Shown in pieces: positions 27,223 through 36,700 of a DNA stretch of 44,507 nt (positions are counted from its first letter, which is position 1; every line of letters begins with the position of its first letter). Both the position numbers and the translations under genes were made by a program. The notes beneath the pieces are model-generated. The model was not told the origin of the DNA and did no database searches. It saw only the letters and a program-made list of their open reading frames with translations. The DNA comes from Alkalihalophilus marmarensis DSM 21297 (GTDB lineage: Bacteria > Bacillota > Bacilli > Bacillales > Bacillaceae_D): the NCBI RefSeq assembly GCF_000474275.2, contig NZ_ATAE01000024.1:1-44507 (forward strand). Reading direction: 5' to 3'.

Positions 27223-27554
27223 GTAAAACTCTCCTTTTCTTGCCATAATACTTTTATTTTAGCGAAACTAAGGTTGAACGTAAAATGATATGCATACCCT
27301 TTTTTGCAGTTGAGTCTAATGACCTGTATCGTTCACGCGTGTAATACAGGCTGTCAAAACGTATTATATGCTGCTTCCTTTAACAATGTAACGGCTGAAT
27401 CATTGCTTATTTATTAGATTACTCATCCCGCGGTACATTCATACTCCTGCACTTTTGCTAAGGATTTATGAAGTGAGTGGCTTATTTTATTTGCAATATG
27501 GTTACACTAGACCTATCTACCACTATTACCTTCTTACTTTAGGAGATGATCACT
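27223..27554. promoter_or_regulatory. Intergenic region between divergent genes
   Basis: It contains the 7-bp inverted repeat CCTGTAT (27323-27329) / ATACAGG (27344-27350), 14 nt apart, a possible operator for the nitroreductase or its neighbour. I see no gene and no clear promoter. Confidence 0.35.
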
Positions 27555-27779
27555 ATGGAATACAGCCTGCAAAGTTTAGAGTGTGCAGACCCTTGTACAG
27601 TCACTGTAGACCCTGATAATCACATCTATACATTGAAGACCTTTGACACGAGCGGCAGAGTGTTTAATGAACCGATGGAACTTGTAGCTTGGATCAAAAA
27701 GAATTGGAATCCTTCTCAATTTAGGGAGCCGAAAGAGTATCAAGCACTGCTGAACGCAATCAAACAAGAATTGCATTAA
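27555..27779 (+). CDS. Small hypothetical protein
   Basis: A 74-residue protein with no signal peptide and one CADPC near the N-terminus, followed by TVTVDPDNHIYTLKTFD strands and a C-terminal helix (AWIKKNW then LLNAIKQELH). I do not recognise it. ATG 27555 is preferred to ATG 27546, which directly abuts AGGAG; the spacing to 27555 is 9 nt. Confidence 0.55.
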   Translation: MEYSLQSLECADPCTVTVDPDNHIYTLKTFDTSGRVFNEPMELVAWIKKNWNPSQFREPKEYQALLNAIKQELH

Positions 27780-27788
27780 TTGAAGAGT

Positions 27789-28772
27789 TTACTTTTTAAA
27801 CACCATCATATACCATCCGCCTTCTTTCACTACAGGTGTTGTTTTTTTGAATTTAAATCCTGCTGCTTTTGCATATTGTTTTAACTCACGCTCAGATGGA
27901 ACGGGATACATGTTTTCATGCGCGGACATAAAGCTGTTAAATGCTGAGGCAAACGCTTGTCCGTGCTTTGATTGAACAAGCGGGGAAATCACAATCAACG
28001 TCCCTTTTCTCCCAGCAATTTCACTAGACTTTTTAAACAGCTCTGCACGATCCTCTTTTGAAAAGTAATAGAGCAGATTATTCATCATCACAAGATCAAA
28101 CTCTTCATCTGATTCATATTGCTTGATATCGCCTGCAACAATGTCGATATTACTGTTTTCAGTCTCCTCTTTTGCCTTCTTTGCTACACCTTCGTCCGCT
28201 TCAAGCCCCTTTAATCTTAACTTAGGCTTTTTCACATGAAGACGCTTCAAATATCCCCCATATGCACACCCTACATCAAATACTGATTTTATTTTTTCTT
28301 TCTTTACTACCTCTAACACTTTAGGGAAAGCGATGGTTTCAAGCAGTGCTGAAGTCTGCGCAACCGTATCTCCATAATCCGTTTCAAAAAAATTCACTTC
28401 TTTCCCTTGCATCAAATCCCTATATGACAACATCGTAGGGATATGTAACTCCATCATCTCTTTAATTAAAATCCCAACTGAGGAGTCACTATCCTTAGAT
28501 ACATATTTTACAAGCGACCTTTTTGGCTTTATTATCCCTTTGCGCTTTTGCTTTAAATGCCCTAAAACAATGCCTACATCAACCCAGCGCTGCAGCAGGT
28601 CTTGATTTAGTTCATTATTTATTGCTACTTCTTCAACAGTCGCCCCTTTTTTAAAATGGTTAAATAAGTCTAGACTGTAGCCAAGGTGTGCATGCCAAGT
28701 CGGTAAAAATGGTTCGTTTCGTTTCATCCACTTTCTAGCATTCCATAGCTTTTTGTATTCTGTCAGCTGCAT
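27789..28772 (-). CDS. SAM-dependent methyltransferase
   Basis: A 327-residue class I methyltransferase. The Rossmann core has motif I VFDVGCAYGGYLKRL (about residues 164-178), an acidic end of strand two (LKGLEADEG) and the post-motif DIVAGDIKQ and FDLVMMNNLLYYF. The N-terminal 100 residues, with helices and HTH-like VEEVAINNELNQDLLQRWVDVGIVL, resemble the dimerisation part of small-molecule O-methyltransferases. ATG 28772 has AGAGGTG 8 nt upstream and follows the stop of the monooxygenase gene by 5 nt, so the pair is cotranscribed. The substrate is unknown. Confidence 0.85.
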   Translation of the reverse strand: MQLTEYKKLWNARKWMKRNEPFLPTWHAHLGYSLDLFNHFKKGATVEEVAINNELNQDLLQRWVDVGIVLGHLKQKRKGIIKPKRSLVKYVSKDSDSSVGILIKEMMELHIPTMLSYRDLMQGKEVNFFETDYGDTVAQTSALLETIAFPKVLEVVKKEKIKSVFDVGCAYGGYLKRLHVKKPKLRLKGLEADEGVAKKAKEETENSNIDIVAGDIKQYESDEEFDLVMMNNLLYYFSKEDRAELFKKSSEIAGRKGTLIVISPLVQSKHGQAFASAFNSFMSAHENMYPVPSERELKQYAKAAGFKFKKTTPVVKEGGWYMMVFKK

Positions 28773-28777
28773 GCTCT

Positions 28778-30094
28778 TCACCTCTTCTTTTTATATCTCC
28801 AGGGAAAATCATCTTTTTTATTGAACATATGTTTATTTAGCACTTTCTCTGATAACTCTCTTTTCCCAAAGCCAAATGCTGATAAACCATCTGTAAGCCC
28901 AAACTTCCACAATCCAATTCCAGCAATATTCATCATTTGTTTATCATGAAGACGCTTGTTGAGAGCTAGCCGTTTGATTGCTAACACTCGCAGCTTTTGT
29001 GGAATATGTCCGCGCAAATTATAGATCAGTGCAGATTGATGCGAGAGCCATGACAAATACTCCACTCTCTCACCACGAACGTCTTCGAACCATTTTAATA
29101 ACTCATAATCTGATGGTCGCCGCACTTCATACATCCAAGAAATAAGATCTCCTAACACATAGGCATCTTGAATCGCTAAATTCATGCCTTCACCAGCCAT
29201 TGGATGAACGCTGTGTGCTGCATCACCAATAATAACCACATTGCCTTCAGTGTAATGTGTGACAGTGTGCCTGATCGGTACCATCAGTTGAATATCTTTC
29301 CAAGATTTTATTTGATTCACATAGCCTTCAAGCTCAGGTTTCAGTTGAATATAAGCTTCATAAAATGCTTCTAACCCTTGTTTTTTCATTTGTTTATATT
29401 CATCGCCCCTGATTAATAAAACAGACCGAACTTCCCCGCCTGGGAGCGGAAAAAGCCCAAGAAAACGCTCATGATTGCCAATCATCTCTCCATCGACTAA
29501 AGAAGGAGGCGAGGGAAAGGTCACGGTTAGAAACTGGTGGGTGTATGTGGATTGTTTTAACGGTATATCAACAGATTTTCTCACTTTAGAGCCTCTGCCT
29601 TCAGCCCCAATAATTATATTTGCCTCAATCACCGACTCCAGGCCTTCTCTTTTTATGACGACTTCATTCGTGCCTTCTTTCCTAAGGAATGCCGCGGGTT
29701 GAAGCAGATGAAAATGCGGATAACGATTTGCCTCATTTAAGAGAATTTCTTTTAATGTGTTATGTGGAATCATGGCTGCCGTGTTATTCTCGATCGGCAG
29801 TCTTGAATAATCCATCACCACTTCAAGTAGTTGTCGATTCTTCTCATCCACTTCTTTAGTTACGATTTTTTGAAGAGGATTAATTTCTTTATTGATTTGT
29901 GTGGAGATCTCAAGCTCTTCAAAGATTGATAAGGTTTTTGGCTGAAGCAGCTCACCTTTATACACATTCCCCATGCCCTGTTGCTTCTCAACTACAGTGA
30001 CGTCAATTTGATGTTTAGCAAGCTTTAGGGCAAGAGTGAGTCCTGCAACTCCTCCACCTGCAATAAATACCTCTGTCTTTGTCTTTGTCGACAT
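28778..30094 (-). CDS. FAD-dependent monooxygenase (UbiH/PHBH type)
   Basis: A 438-residue group A flavin hydroxylase. It has the FAD Rossmann motif GGGVAGLTLALKL (about residues 13-25), the middle DG-type GAEGRGSKVRK (about 163-173) and the GD motif IGDAAHSVHPMAGEGMNLAIQDA (about 293-315). This is the fold of p-hydroxybenzoate, ubiquinone and polyketide hydroxylases. The C-terminal 70 residues have a hydrophobic and basic character. ATG 30094 is preferred over 30115 since AGGTGG lies 10 nt before it. It forms an operon with the methyltransferase. Confidence 0.88.
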   Translation of the reverse strand: MSTKTKTEVFIAGGGVAGLTLALKLAKHQIDVTVVEKQQGMGNVYKGELLQPKTLSIFEELEISTQINKEINPLQKIVTKEVDEKNRQLLEVVMDYSRLPIENNTAAMIPHNTLKEILLNEANRYPHFHLLQPAAFLRKEGTNEVVIKREGLESVIEANIIIGAEGRGSKVRKSVDIPLKQSTYTHQFLTVTFPSPPSLVDGEMIGNHERFLGLFPLPGGEVRSVLLIRGDEYKQMKKQGLEAFYEAYIQLKPELEGYVNQIKSWKDIQLMVPIRHTVTHYTEGNVVIIGDAAHSVHPMAGEGMNLAIQDAYVLGDLISWMYEVRRPSDYELLKWFEDVRGERVEYLSWLSHQSALIYNLRGHIPQKLRVLAIKRLALNKRLHDKQMMNIAGIGLWKFGLTDGLSAFGFGKRELSEKVLNKHMFNKKDDFPWRYKKKR

Positions 30095-30359
30095 GTTCCA
30101 ATCACCACCTGTCATTCACCACTTGTATCACCCTTTATTCCCATCCTTATCGTACTTGAAACAAGAACACAGCAAGCTTCAACCTTCTTTGTGAAAAGTT
30201 GTCGAAAATTGTTTTCTGGCTGATTGTTTTTGTTTATAATAAATAAAGCTATAAATCTTCGGTTTTATTATTAGATTACAAGTTAATTACATCAGCTCAT
30301 ATTACAGATCCTTAGCAGCTGATACATGATACGATTTTCTTAAAAAAGGATGGCTGCAT

Positions 30360-30977
30360 GTGAAGAAATTCTTTACGTTTTTATTTTTTATGTCATTCAT
30401 CATTTTAATCATTGGTGTATGGTCCTTTGAGAAGAATGATCAAGTAAGACAGCTTACCTATAAGACGCTGATCGGACAACATCATATTCCAGAAGAATAT
30501 GTCCCTATTTATCAAGATGCAGCAGATGAATATGATGTCCCGTGGGAACTTTTAGCTTCTGTACATCGAGTGGAAACTATATTTTCTACGATGGATCCCC
30601 TTATCAGCCCTGTGGGGGCAGTTGGTCATTTTCAGTTCATGCCTAGAACATGGGTCGGCTGGAGTTACCCCGGAGGAGATCTTGGGCAGATTGAGGATGA
30701 AATAGACATTACAGATGTAGCCTTGATTGAAGAACATCGGGGATATGGCGTCGATGCGACTGGAAACGGGATAGCAGATCCTTTTGATATGTATGATGCA
30801 GCTTATTCTGCTGCAAGATATTTAGCTGATCACGGCGCAAGTGATGGCGAGTATGAAGAGGCATTATTTGCTTATAATCAAAGTCAAGAGTATGTTAATC
30901 AAGTAATGGGCTACTTCAATTCTTACAAACAGCATTACGAGTTAGTATCATTGCCATTTGCCTATGGCAAAAAATAA
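30360..30977 (+). CDS. Lytic transglycosylase-like exported protein
   Basis: A 205-residue protein with an N-terminal hydrophobic signal or anchor (FFTFLFFMSFIILIIGVW, about 4-21) and a transglycosylase SLT-type domain: WELLASVHRVETIF (about 62-75, with the catalytic Glu in RVET), VGAVGHFQFMPRTWVGW (about 87-103), and DPFDMYDAAYSAARYLADHGA with EEALFAYNQSQEYVNQV. It would cleave peptidoglycan on the outer side of the membrane. The start is GTG 30360, with AAGGA about 9 nt upstream. It is monocistronic. Confidence 0.87.
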   Translation: MKKFFTFLFFMSFIILIIGVWSFEKNDQVRQLTYKTLIGQHHIPEEYVPIYQDAADEYDVPWELLASVHRVETIFSTMDPLISPVGAVGHFQFMPRTWVGWSYPGGDLGQIEDEIDITDVALIEEHRGYGVDATGNGIADPFDMYDAAYSAARYLADHGASDGEYEEALFAYNQSQEYVNQVMGYFNSYKQHYELVSLPFAYGKK

Positions 30978-31005
30978 GCATGGAGCGTTTGCTCCATGCT
31001 TATTT
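30976..31005 (+). terminator. Intrinsic terminator
   Basis: AAGCATGGAGC pairs with GCTCCATGCTT around GTTT, then ATTTT. It begins at the stop codon of the transglycosylase gene. Confidence 0.85.
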
Positions 31006-31025
31006 TAATCCAGTCACATATGTAT

Positions 31026-31748
31026 TCAGTCGCGCTTATATTTCAATTTGGATTTGTTCTCAAACTCGATTTCTATTTCAACTTTTTTAACGTTTGATGT
31101 CTCTACTTCAAGTTTGGCTAACAGCTTCTCTACTACGGCATCAGTTAGTGATTCATTTTCAATATATAACTCAGCAAGTAAAGCTTCCGTATATTGTACA
31201 GCATCATTCCCTTTTATTTCGTGCTTACTTTTCCCCTTGCCTTTTTGCTTCATTTTGACTTTAGCTTTAGGTTTATCTTTTTTCACTTCATATTCGATTT
31301 CTACCTCTCCGCCATCTTCAAATTCCACATCAAGTTCAAATTCCTTTACACCTAATGCTAAAACGCTCATACTTTCTGCCTCTTCACTTTTTTCATCCGG
31401 TGTTTCTACTAAATCTTTAGTTGTTGACGTACTTTCTTGTGGTGATTCCTCTGCTTCAGTGGTTTCAACCTCATGATGTTGAGGTTCTTCCCATTGTTCT
31501 AGATCACTTTCTTCAATCACTTGCTGGTCATCAAACTCATCTTGCTCAGCTGATTCACCTTGCTCATCTCCTCTAGCAATCTCGCTTACTGCTACTGCAT
31601 CCTCTGTTTCAAAAGTAACCTCATCGGAAGTATCTGTATTTACAGAGTCTGACTCAATAGAATCAACAGAATCATTTCCTGCGCCTTGGTTACACCCAGC
31701 AAGGACAAATAAAGAGATAAATAAAATGGCTATGTATGAATGCTTCAA
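31026..31748 (-). CDS. Acidic lipoprotein with a YusW-like C-terminal domain
   Basis: A 240-residue lipoprotein. The signal ends in a lipobox LAGC (cysteine about residue 19), followed by an extremely acidic, Ser/Thr-rich linker to about residue 125 (repeated EE, ES, DE). The C-terminal 110 residues have the ELDVEFEDGGEVEIEYEV strand pair, a Lys-rich bridge, a helix ending in LLAELYIE and a final EIEIEFENKSKLKY, as in the YusW family. Function unknown. The start is TTG 31748, with GAGGTG 6 nt upstream. Confidence 0.8.
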   Translation of the reverse strand: MKHSYIAILFISLFVLAGCNQGAGNDSVDSIESDSVNTDTSDEVTFETEDAVAVSEIARGDEQGESAEQDEFDDQQVIEESDLEQWEEPQHHEVETTEAEESPQESTSTTKDLVETPDEKSEEAESMSVLALGVKEFELDVEFEDGGEVEIEYEVKKDKPKAKVKMKQKGKGKSKHEIKGNDAVQYTEALLAELYIENESLTDAVVEKLLAKLEVETSNVKKVEIEIEFENKSKLKYKRD

Positions 31749-31865
31749 CTAATTCACCTCATTGTATTGGTTACATATTCCGTAGCCACTTTATCATAGT
31801 TTAAAGTCTTATTCTAGAGGCATGAGTCATAAGCTGTCATATACCATGTCCAAGGAGTTGTAAAA

Positions 31866-32378
31866 ATGGGCTTTCTCTTCCTAGTGTTGCTTGCCTTATT
31901 AGTCAGTATAGATGGATTTGTGATCGGGTTTATGTTCGGGCTTAAACGAATTAAAATCCCGTTAATCGTTCTAGTTTTTATCTCTATCTTCTCAGCTATT
32001 GTCATTTTTCTTTCAATGGGTGTCGGCCGCCTGCTTGGAGAGGTCATCCCATCCTCCATGATTCAAACACTTGCAGCGATTTTAATGATTGGTGTAGGGG
32101 TTTATAACCTGTTTAATGAACTTCCTCTATACCGGCAATCGTATTTCGTCATCATCGCATTATTAATCAATGTTGACAGTGTCGGTTATGGTATACAGGC
32201 TGGATTTGCAGAGAGACCATTTTGGTTTGCACCGCTCGCAGGAACGATTCTTTTTCTTGCGCTTATATTAGGAATTATAAGAGGGCACGAAACGAAAAAT
32301 CCATTTATCTTGAAATACATCGCATCGCTTCCCGGCCTCTTGTTTATTTGTTTAGGAGTGATGAAGCTGTTGTTTTAA
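31866..32378 (+). CDS. MntP/YtaF-like membrane protein
   Basis: A 170-residue protein with six hydrophobic segments in two repeats, resembling the MntP manganese-efflux and YtaF sporulation families. Each repeat carries an aspartate in the pattern SIDGFVIGFMFGLKRIKIPL (about residues 14-33) and LLINVDSVGYGIQAGF (about 99-114). It is shorter than MntP (about 185) and YtaF (about 210), but both repeats are complete. AAGGAG lies 8 nt before ATG 31866. The substrate is unproven. Confidence 0.72.
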   Translation: MGFLFLVLLALLVSIDGFVIGFMFGLKRIKIPLIVLVFISIFSAIVIFLSMGVGRLLGEVIPSSMIQTLAAILMIGVGVYNLFNELPLYRQSYFVIIALLINVDSVGYGIQAGFAERPFWFAPLAGTILFLALILGIIRGHETKNPFILKYIASLPGLLFICLGVMKLLF

Positions 32379-32383
32379 TCGAT

Positions 32384-32416
32384 AAAAAATAGCGGCTGGT
32401 AGAATGCAAGCCGCTA
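32384..32416 (-). terminator. Intrinsic terminator of the MFS gene
   Basis: TAGCGGCT (32390-32397) pairs with AGCCGCTA (32409-32416), with a six-T run on the minus strand. It may also slow plus-strand transcripts. Confidence 0.82.
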
Positions 32417-32425
32417 CTTTGATGT

Positions 32426-33598
32426 TTAAGATCGTTCCTCTTTTAGATGAGAATGATCTTTGACTCTATACGCAATAAATAAATAAGCAAGTGATACAAT
32501 AAGCATCGCTGTACCGACAAATTGATAGATAAAACGAATGGAGGATTGGTTTGCCATCATTCCAATCCCGTCTAGTACGATGGGTGAAGCGAATTGACCA
32601 AGAAATAAGAGACTCGTTACGAGAGCCATCGCCTGAACAACTTGGATTCTAGGCACCTCTCTTGTTACTCGGTCAAACACGATCGGCATGATGATGCCAA
32701 AGCCAAACCCCATACACGCCACACCAGCAGCTAAAAATACGAGATGATTTGAGAAACCAACTAACAGGAAGCCTGCAGCCATTAAAAAGAGCTGGCTCGG
32801 GATCACATATGCGTTCAATAATTGGTTTACTTTATTTAACACTATACCGGCAACTAACCCGGTTGCTGTAGCTATGGCAATGATGATTCCTGCCATTTGT
32901 GAAGACCCGATACCTTCCTCATGGATAAATAATGCCATGTTCGCAGGGATTGAATAGAAAGCTAGTATTAAAAAGAACAGACCTCCCCCTAAAAGATAGA
33001 CCTTCTTAGGTAAAGGGGCTAGGGAGGTGCCGATTGGAATCGTTTCAGGACTGCGTTTTGGAAGAAACCATACAACAATTAATGCAACGAGCAAAGCAAC
33101 CAAATATACACTAAACGTCACACGCCAGCTTATCGCTGCAAGCATCCCTGAAGATAGAAATAAGATAATGCCACCCAGGTTATTAGAAGCACTTACCTGG
33201 CCCATCACAGCTGTTCTTTCCCTACCGTCAAAGAAATCAGAAACGAGCGACGTTGAAATTGGCATTAAAAAGCCAACTCCAATCCCTAAGACAGCACGGC
33301 AGACAAGCAGCCACTCAATTGAAGCCGCAAGCCCCCCGCCTGCTCCGCCAACCACATAAAAGCTAATCCCAATCAATACAATGGTTTTCTTGGCTATCTT
33401 TTTTGTTAAGTAACTCGAAATAAATGTGAACGGAATAATAAATAACGATGGTAAAGTAAGGATGAGTTTAATCGTCGTTTCACTTGAATTTGGAAAAGCC
33501 GCTTGAATATCTGCAAGTGCAGGCGAGACGGCAGCGCCAGCCATAACGGTCAGTATCGAAATAGAGAGAATGGCGGCTTTGATAAGATGTTTATTCAT
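32426..33598 (-). CDS. MFS transporter
   Basis: A 390-residue major facilitator protein with about 12 spans. It shows MFS landmarks: AAVSPALADIQAAF in the first loop, the conserved inter-span motif DFFDGRERTAVMGQVSASNNLGG (about 119-141), and a second-half counterpart GFGFGIIMPIVFDRVTREV. The general class suggests drug or sugar efflux; the substrate is unknown. ATG 33598 is chosen because AAGGA lies 5 nt upstream; the start at 33619 has no ribosome site. It is monocistronic. Confidence 0.88.
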   Translation of the reverse strand: MNKHLIKAAILSISILTVMAGAAVSPALADIQAAFPNSSETTIKLILTLPSLFIIPFTFISSYLTKKIAKKTIVLIGISFYVVGGAGGGLAASIEWLLVCRAVLGIGVGFLMPISTSLVSDFFDGRERTAVMGQVSASNNLGGIILFLSSGMLAAISWRVTFSVYLVALLVALIVVWFLPKRSPETIPIGTSLAPLPKKVYLLGGGLFFLILAFYSIPANMALFIHEEGIGSSQMAGIIIAIATATGLVAGIVLNKVNQLLNAYVIPSQLFLMAAGFLLVGFSNHLVFLAAGVACMGFGFGIIMPIVFDRVTREVPRIQVVQAMALVTSLLFLGQFASPIVLDGIGMMANQSSIRFIYQFVGTAMLIVSLAYLFIAYRVKDHSHLKEERS

Positions 33599-33741
33599 TC
33601 TTTTCCTTCTTTCTACCATTTAAACTAGCTGTTTCATGCTGTACGATTTAGCACAATGTATGTACGTAATTAACAGCCACTAATCTATTATATAACCTCA
33701 TAATTGATTTCAGCAGTAAAAACGCTCATTTCGAGTCTTAC

Positions 33742-33772
33742 AAAAAAGAACATCCGCTAAAATTGCGGATGT
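33742..33772 (-). terminator. Intrinsic terminator
   Basis: ACATCCGC (33750-33757) pairs with GCGGATGT (33765-33772), followed on the minus strand by TTCTTTTTTG. Confidence 0.85.
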
Positions 33773-33773
33773 A

Positions 33774-34151
33774 TTAGTTCATTACGTATGTGGCTATCGC
33801 TTTTTGAACATCAAAAATGCTTTTATCTTTTTTAAATTGTTTCTTGATCGGCTCTGCCGTACTTGAGACCCAGATTTTCAGTTCTGCATCAAGATCAAAC
33901 GTACCTGCCGTCTCTACGCTGAAGTGAGTGATGCTTTTATAAGGAATGGAGTGATACTCAATCTTTTTCCCTGTAACACCTTGTTTATCAACTAAGATCA
34001 ATCTGGCATTTGTAAAAATAAACAGGTCTCGAATGAGTTTATAGCCTCTCTCGATTTTTTCTCCATCAATGAGAATCACTTCTAACTCTTTCTCTACTTC
34101 GGCAAGGTTAATTTCTGATGCATTGCCCATTAAACCGTCAAGTAAGCCCAT
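33774..34151 (-). CDS. Bacterial PH-domain protein
   Basis: A 125-residue cytoplasmic protein containing a pleckstrin-homology-like domain. The order is GLLDGLMGNASEIN, a helix, then strands EVILIDGEKIERGYKLIRDLFIFTNARLILVDKQGVTGKKIEYHSIPYKSI (about residues 24-74) and the AELKIWVSSTAEPIKKQF hairpin, as in bPH_1 proteins of Bacillus. AGGAGG lies 8 nt before ATG 34151; the longer frame is rejected. Function unknown. Confidence 0.85.
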   Translation of the reverse strand: MGLLDGLMGNASEINLAEVEKELEVILIDGEKIERGYKLIRDLFIFTNARLILVDKQGVTGKKIEYHSIPYKSITHFSVETAGTFDLDAELKIWVSSTAEPIKKQFKKDKSIFDVQKAIATYVMN

Positions 34152-34225
34152 AATTGATCCCTCCTGCAAATTGTGACTACCCATCCTATTCAATAGATGT
34201 ATTCAACAAGGTTTGCGCAATTCCT

Positions 34226-34723
34226 TTAACGGTTATCAATCGTCTCCGGGTATAAGTCATGATTCATTAAACGGTATTCAGCTATTTTCTCATACTTTGT
34301 TCCTGGCTTGCCGTAGTTTGTATAAGGGTCAATTGAAATACCGCCGCGCGGAGTAAATTTACCCCAAACTTCAATATAGCGTGGATCCATTAATTCGATT
34401 AAATCGTTCATAATAATATTCATGCAGTCTTCATGAAAATCTCCATGATTTCTGAAGCTGAATAAATAAAGCTTTAACGATTTACTTTCTACCATCTTTT
34501 CACCAGGAATATAGCTGATATAAATCGTTGCAAAATCTGGCTGCCCTGTCTTAGGACAAAGAGAAGTAAATTCCGGACAATTAAATTTAACAAAATAATC
34601 TCTATTTGGATGCTGGTTATCAAACACTTCTAGAATCTTCGGATTGTATTCAAAATCATACGTTGTCCCTTGATTTCCAAGCAGTGTTACACCTTGCAGA
34701 TCTTCATCTTTACGTCCACCCAT
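34226..34723 (-). CDS. queF: 7-cyano-7-deazaguanine (preQ0) reductase QueF
   Basis: A 165-residue NADPH-dependent reductase that turns preQ0 into preQ1 in queuosine synthesis. The active cysteine is in [23 protein letters not shown] (about 50-72), and the [21 protein letters not shown] segment (about 76-97) is the family signature. It is the single-domain type of Bacillus. The start is ATG 34723 with AAGGAGG 8 nt upstream, 13 nt after the queE stop. It is the last gene of the que operon, and its enzyme acts last of the four. Confidence 0.96.
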   Translation of the reverse strand: MGGRKDEDLQGVTLLGNQGTTYDFEYNPKILEVFDNQHPNRDYFVKFNCPEFTSLCPKTGQPDFATIYISYIPGEKMVESKSLKLYLFSFRNHGDFHEDCMNIIMNDLIELMDPRYIEVWGKFTPRGGISIDPYTNYGKPGTKYEKIAEYRLMNHDLYPETIDNR

Positions 34724-34736
34724 ATTCAAATCCTCC

Positions 34737-35447
34737 TTAGACGCCTCGTTTATTTCCCCATACCAACGTATGGAGCTGCGGTAATACTTTAACGTCATTT
34801 AATGTTTCTGATGCTACAGCTTGATCAATTAACCACTCATAACGATCTAATAAATGAGAGATTAATGAATCATTTTCAACAGACTCTACTTCATCATTTC
34901 CAACTTGAAGATACATCGGAATTTCCGGGTACCTCTCATGGATATGCTTGGCATACTCCAGGTCTCCTTCGTTAAAAACAACAACTTTCAAACTGACATG
35001 CTGATCTTTAAGCCGGTCGATATAGTAGTCGAGCTTATCATAGTCTGTTTCCATTTTTGAACTAGGCGGTTTCGGGGAGATCGTTACATCACTAACCTCC
35101 ATCATCCACTCCTGCCAAAGAGATCCTTGCGTTTCAACCGCAGTTTTAATTCCCAAGCTCTTCAACGATGACACGAGCTTTCCAATTCCTTGATGAATAG
35201 CCGGATTCCCCCCAGAAATAGTTACATGAGAAAATCTGTCTCCGCCAATTTCTTTTAATTGCTTAATAATGTCCTCTGCGGTCATTAGATTACTTTTACC
35301 GGTACCATCCCATGTAAACGCAGAATCGCACCACGAACAACGGTAATCACAGCCGCCCGTTCTGACAAACATTGTTTTTTGACCGATAACCATCCCCTCA
35401 CCTTGAATGGTCGGTCCGAAAATCTCCATTACCGGGATCTTTTTCAT
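34737..35447 (-). CDS. queE: 7-carboxy-7-deazaguanine synthase QueE
   Basis: A 236-residue radical SAM enzyme that rearranges 6-carboxytetrahydropterin into 7-carboxy-7-deazaguanine. The [4Fe-4S] cysteines are in [14 protein letters not shown] (about residues 26-39, C-x3-C-x2-C). PTIQGEG (about 12-18) and [13 protein letters not shown]-type SAM-binding glycines follow. The ATG at 35447 overlaps the queD stop in ATGA, so translation is coupled. The longer frame upstream is the queD region read in another frame. Confidence 0.95.
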   Translation of the reverse strand: MKKIPVMEIFGPTIQGEGMVIGQKTMFVRTGGCDYRCSWCDSAFTWDGTGKSNLMTAEDIIKQLKEIGGDRFSHVTISGGNPAIHQGIGKLVSSLKSLGIKTAVETQGSLWQEWMMEVSDVTISPKPPSSKMETDYDKLDYYIDRLKDQHVSLKVVVFNEGDLEYAKHIHERYPEIPMYLQVGNDEVESVENDSLISHLLDRYEWLIDQAVASETLNDVKVLPQLHTLVWGNKRGV

Positions 35448-35869
35448 GCTAGTTCCTCTGGTTTCGGACGATAGACGACATAGCTTGTCGGAGTTTCTCG
35501 CACGAGTACTTGAATACATTTCGGCTGATTTGAAAGTGTGTCTAGGTGAGATTGAATCGTTTGCCATATCTGCATAGCAACTACTTCGGTCGTAGGGTCA
35601 AGATCTTCATACTCTTTATGATCATTTAATAAGGAGTGATCATACCTTTTATGAACTAACGTTTTAATGTCTTTAAAGTTGATAAGAAAGCCTGTTGAAT
35701 CAAGCTCATCTCCAGCAATTGTTACATTAATAAAATACGTATGTCCGTGCATGTTTTGGCATGCCCCTGCTGATTCGTTATTAATAAAATGAGCTGCAGC
35801 GAGATGCATATCTTTATTTAATTCAAACCGATAAGAATGCGGGACTTGAGGATAGAACTGCTGAATCAT
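35444..35869 (-). CDS. queD: 6-carboxytetrahydropterin synthase QueD
   Basis: A 141-residue 6-pyruvoyltetrahydropterin-synthase-like enzyme, converting dihydroneopterin triphosphate to 6-carboxytetrahydropterin. Zinc-binding histidines lie in LAAAHFI and [10 protein letters not shown] (about 23-50). [10 protein letters not shown] and [12 protein letters not shown] fit the family. Its ATG overlaps the queC stop by four bases and its TGA overlaps queE in the same way. Confidence 0.95.
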   Translation of the reverse strand: MIQQFYPQVPHSYRFELNKDMHLAAAHFINNESAGACQNMHGHTYFINVTIAGDELDSTGFLINFKDIKTLVHKRYDHSLLNDHKEYEDLDPTTEVVAMQIWQTIQSHLDTLSNQPKCIQVLVRETPTSYVVYRPKPEELA

Positions 35870-36534
35870 GACTCTTCACCCGCCTCAGTCGATGCCAAGT
35901 AATCATCTAAGCCTTTTTTACGCAGCACACATGCCGGACATTCCCCGCAGCCATCACCAATGATGCCATTATAGCAAGTAAGTGTTTTCTCTCTGACAAA
36001 TGAAAGAGCCCCTAGATCATCAGCAAGCTTCCATGTTTGTTCTTTATTTAACCACATCAACGGGGTGTGAATCACAAACTGATCATCCATTGATAAGTTC
36101 AAAGTTACATTTAATGATTTCACAAAAATATCTCGGCAGTCTGGATAGCCGCTGAAATCCGTCTCACATACTCCTGTAATAATATGTTTAGCACCGATTT
36201 GCTTACCGTAAATCGCTGCAAATGATAAAAATAACAGGTTACGCCCTTCGACAAAAGTAGATGGCAGCTCACCATCATCGCCTGCTTCTACTTCAATATC
36301 AGCTCTAGTCAGGGCATTAGGTGACAACTGGTTCAAGAGCCCCATATCTAGCACATGAAAGGAAACACCTAATTCGTCAGCGATTTTTCTTGCACATTCA
36401 ATCTCTTTGGAGTGCCTTTGCCCATAATCAAACGTCACAGTAGCTACTTCCTTAAATTCTTTCAATGCCCAAAACAGGCACGTTGTACTGTCTTGGCCGC
36501 CGCTGAATACAACGACTGCTTTATCTTGTTTCAT
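35866..36534 (-). CDS. queC: 7-cyano-7-deazaguanine synthase QueC
   Basis: A 222-residue ATP-dependent PP-loop enzyme making preQ0 from 7-carboxy-7-deazaguanine and ammonia. The PP-loop is [10 protein letters not shown] (about residues 10-19), and the zinc site is [19 protein letters not shown] near the C-terminus (about 190-208). AGGGGGAAC stands upstream of ATG 36534. It is the first gene of queCDEF. Confidence 0.96.
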   Translation of the reverse strand: MKQDKAVVVFSGGQDSTTCLFWALKEFKEVATVTFDYGQRHSKEIECARKIADELGVSFHVLDMGLLNQLSPNALTRADIEVEAGDDGELPSTFVEGRNLLFLSFAAIYGKQIGAKHIITGVCETDFSGYPDCRDIFVKSLNVTLNLSMDDQFVIHTPLMWLNKEQTWKLADDLGALSFVREKTLTCYNGIIGDGCGECPACVLRKKGLDDYLASTEAGEES

Positions 36535-36614
36535 GACTCTAGTTCCCCCTTCACAGTTGAAGAAGAACGAGCATTCGTTAAACTCCTCGCAGCATTAAAC
36601 TGCGACTGCTAATA

Positions 36615-36642
36615 ACCGTATGTCTCACAAAGAGAATACGGT
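36615..36642 (-). promoter_or_regulatory. Second leader hairpin before queC
   Basis: In the queC leader ACCGTAT pairs with ATACGGT with inner TCTC/GAGA around TTTGT. It lies between the riboswitch and the gene and is not followed by a T-run. Its role is unclear. Confidence 0.4.
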
Positions 36643-36700
36643 CCGTTCTCATGTTCATAAAGTACCCGATTTAGGGTCATTCTATAGATGATGAACGAAA

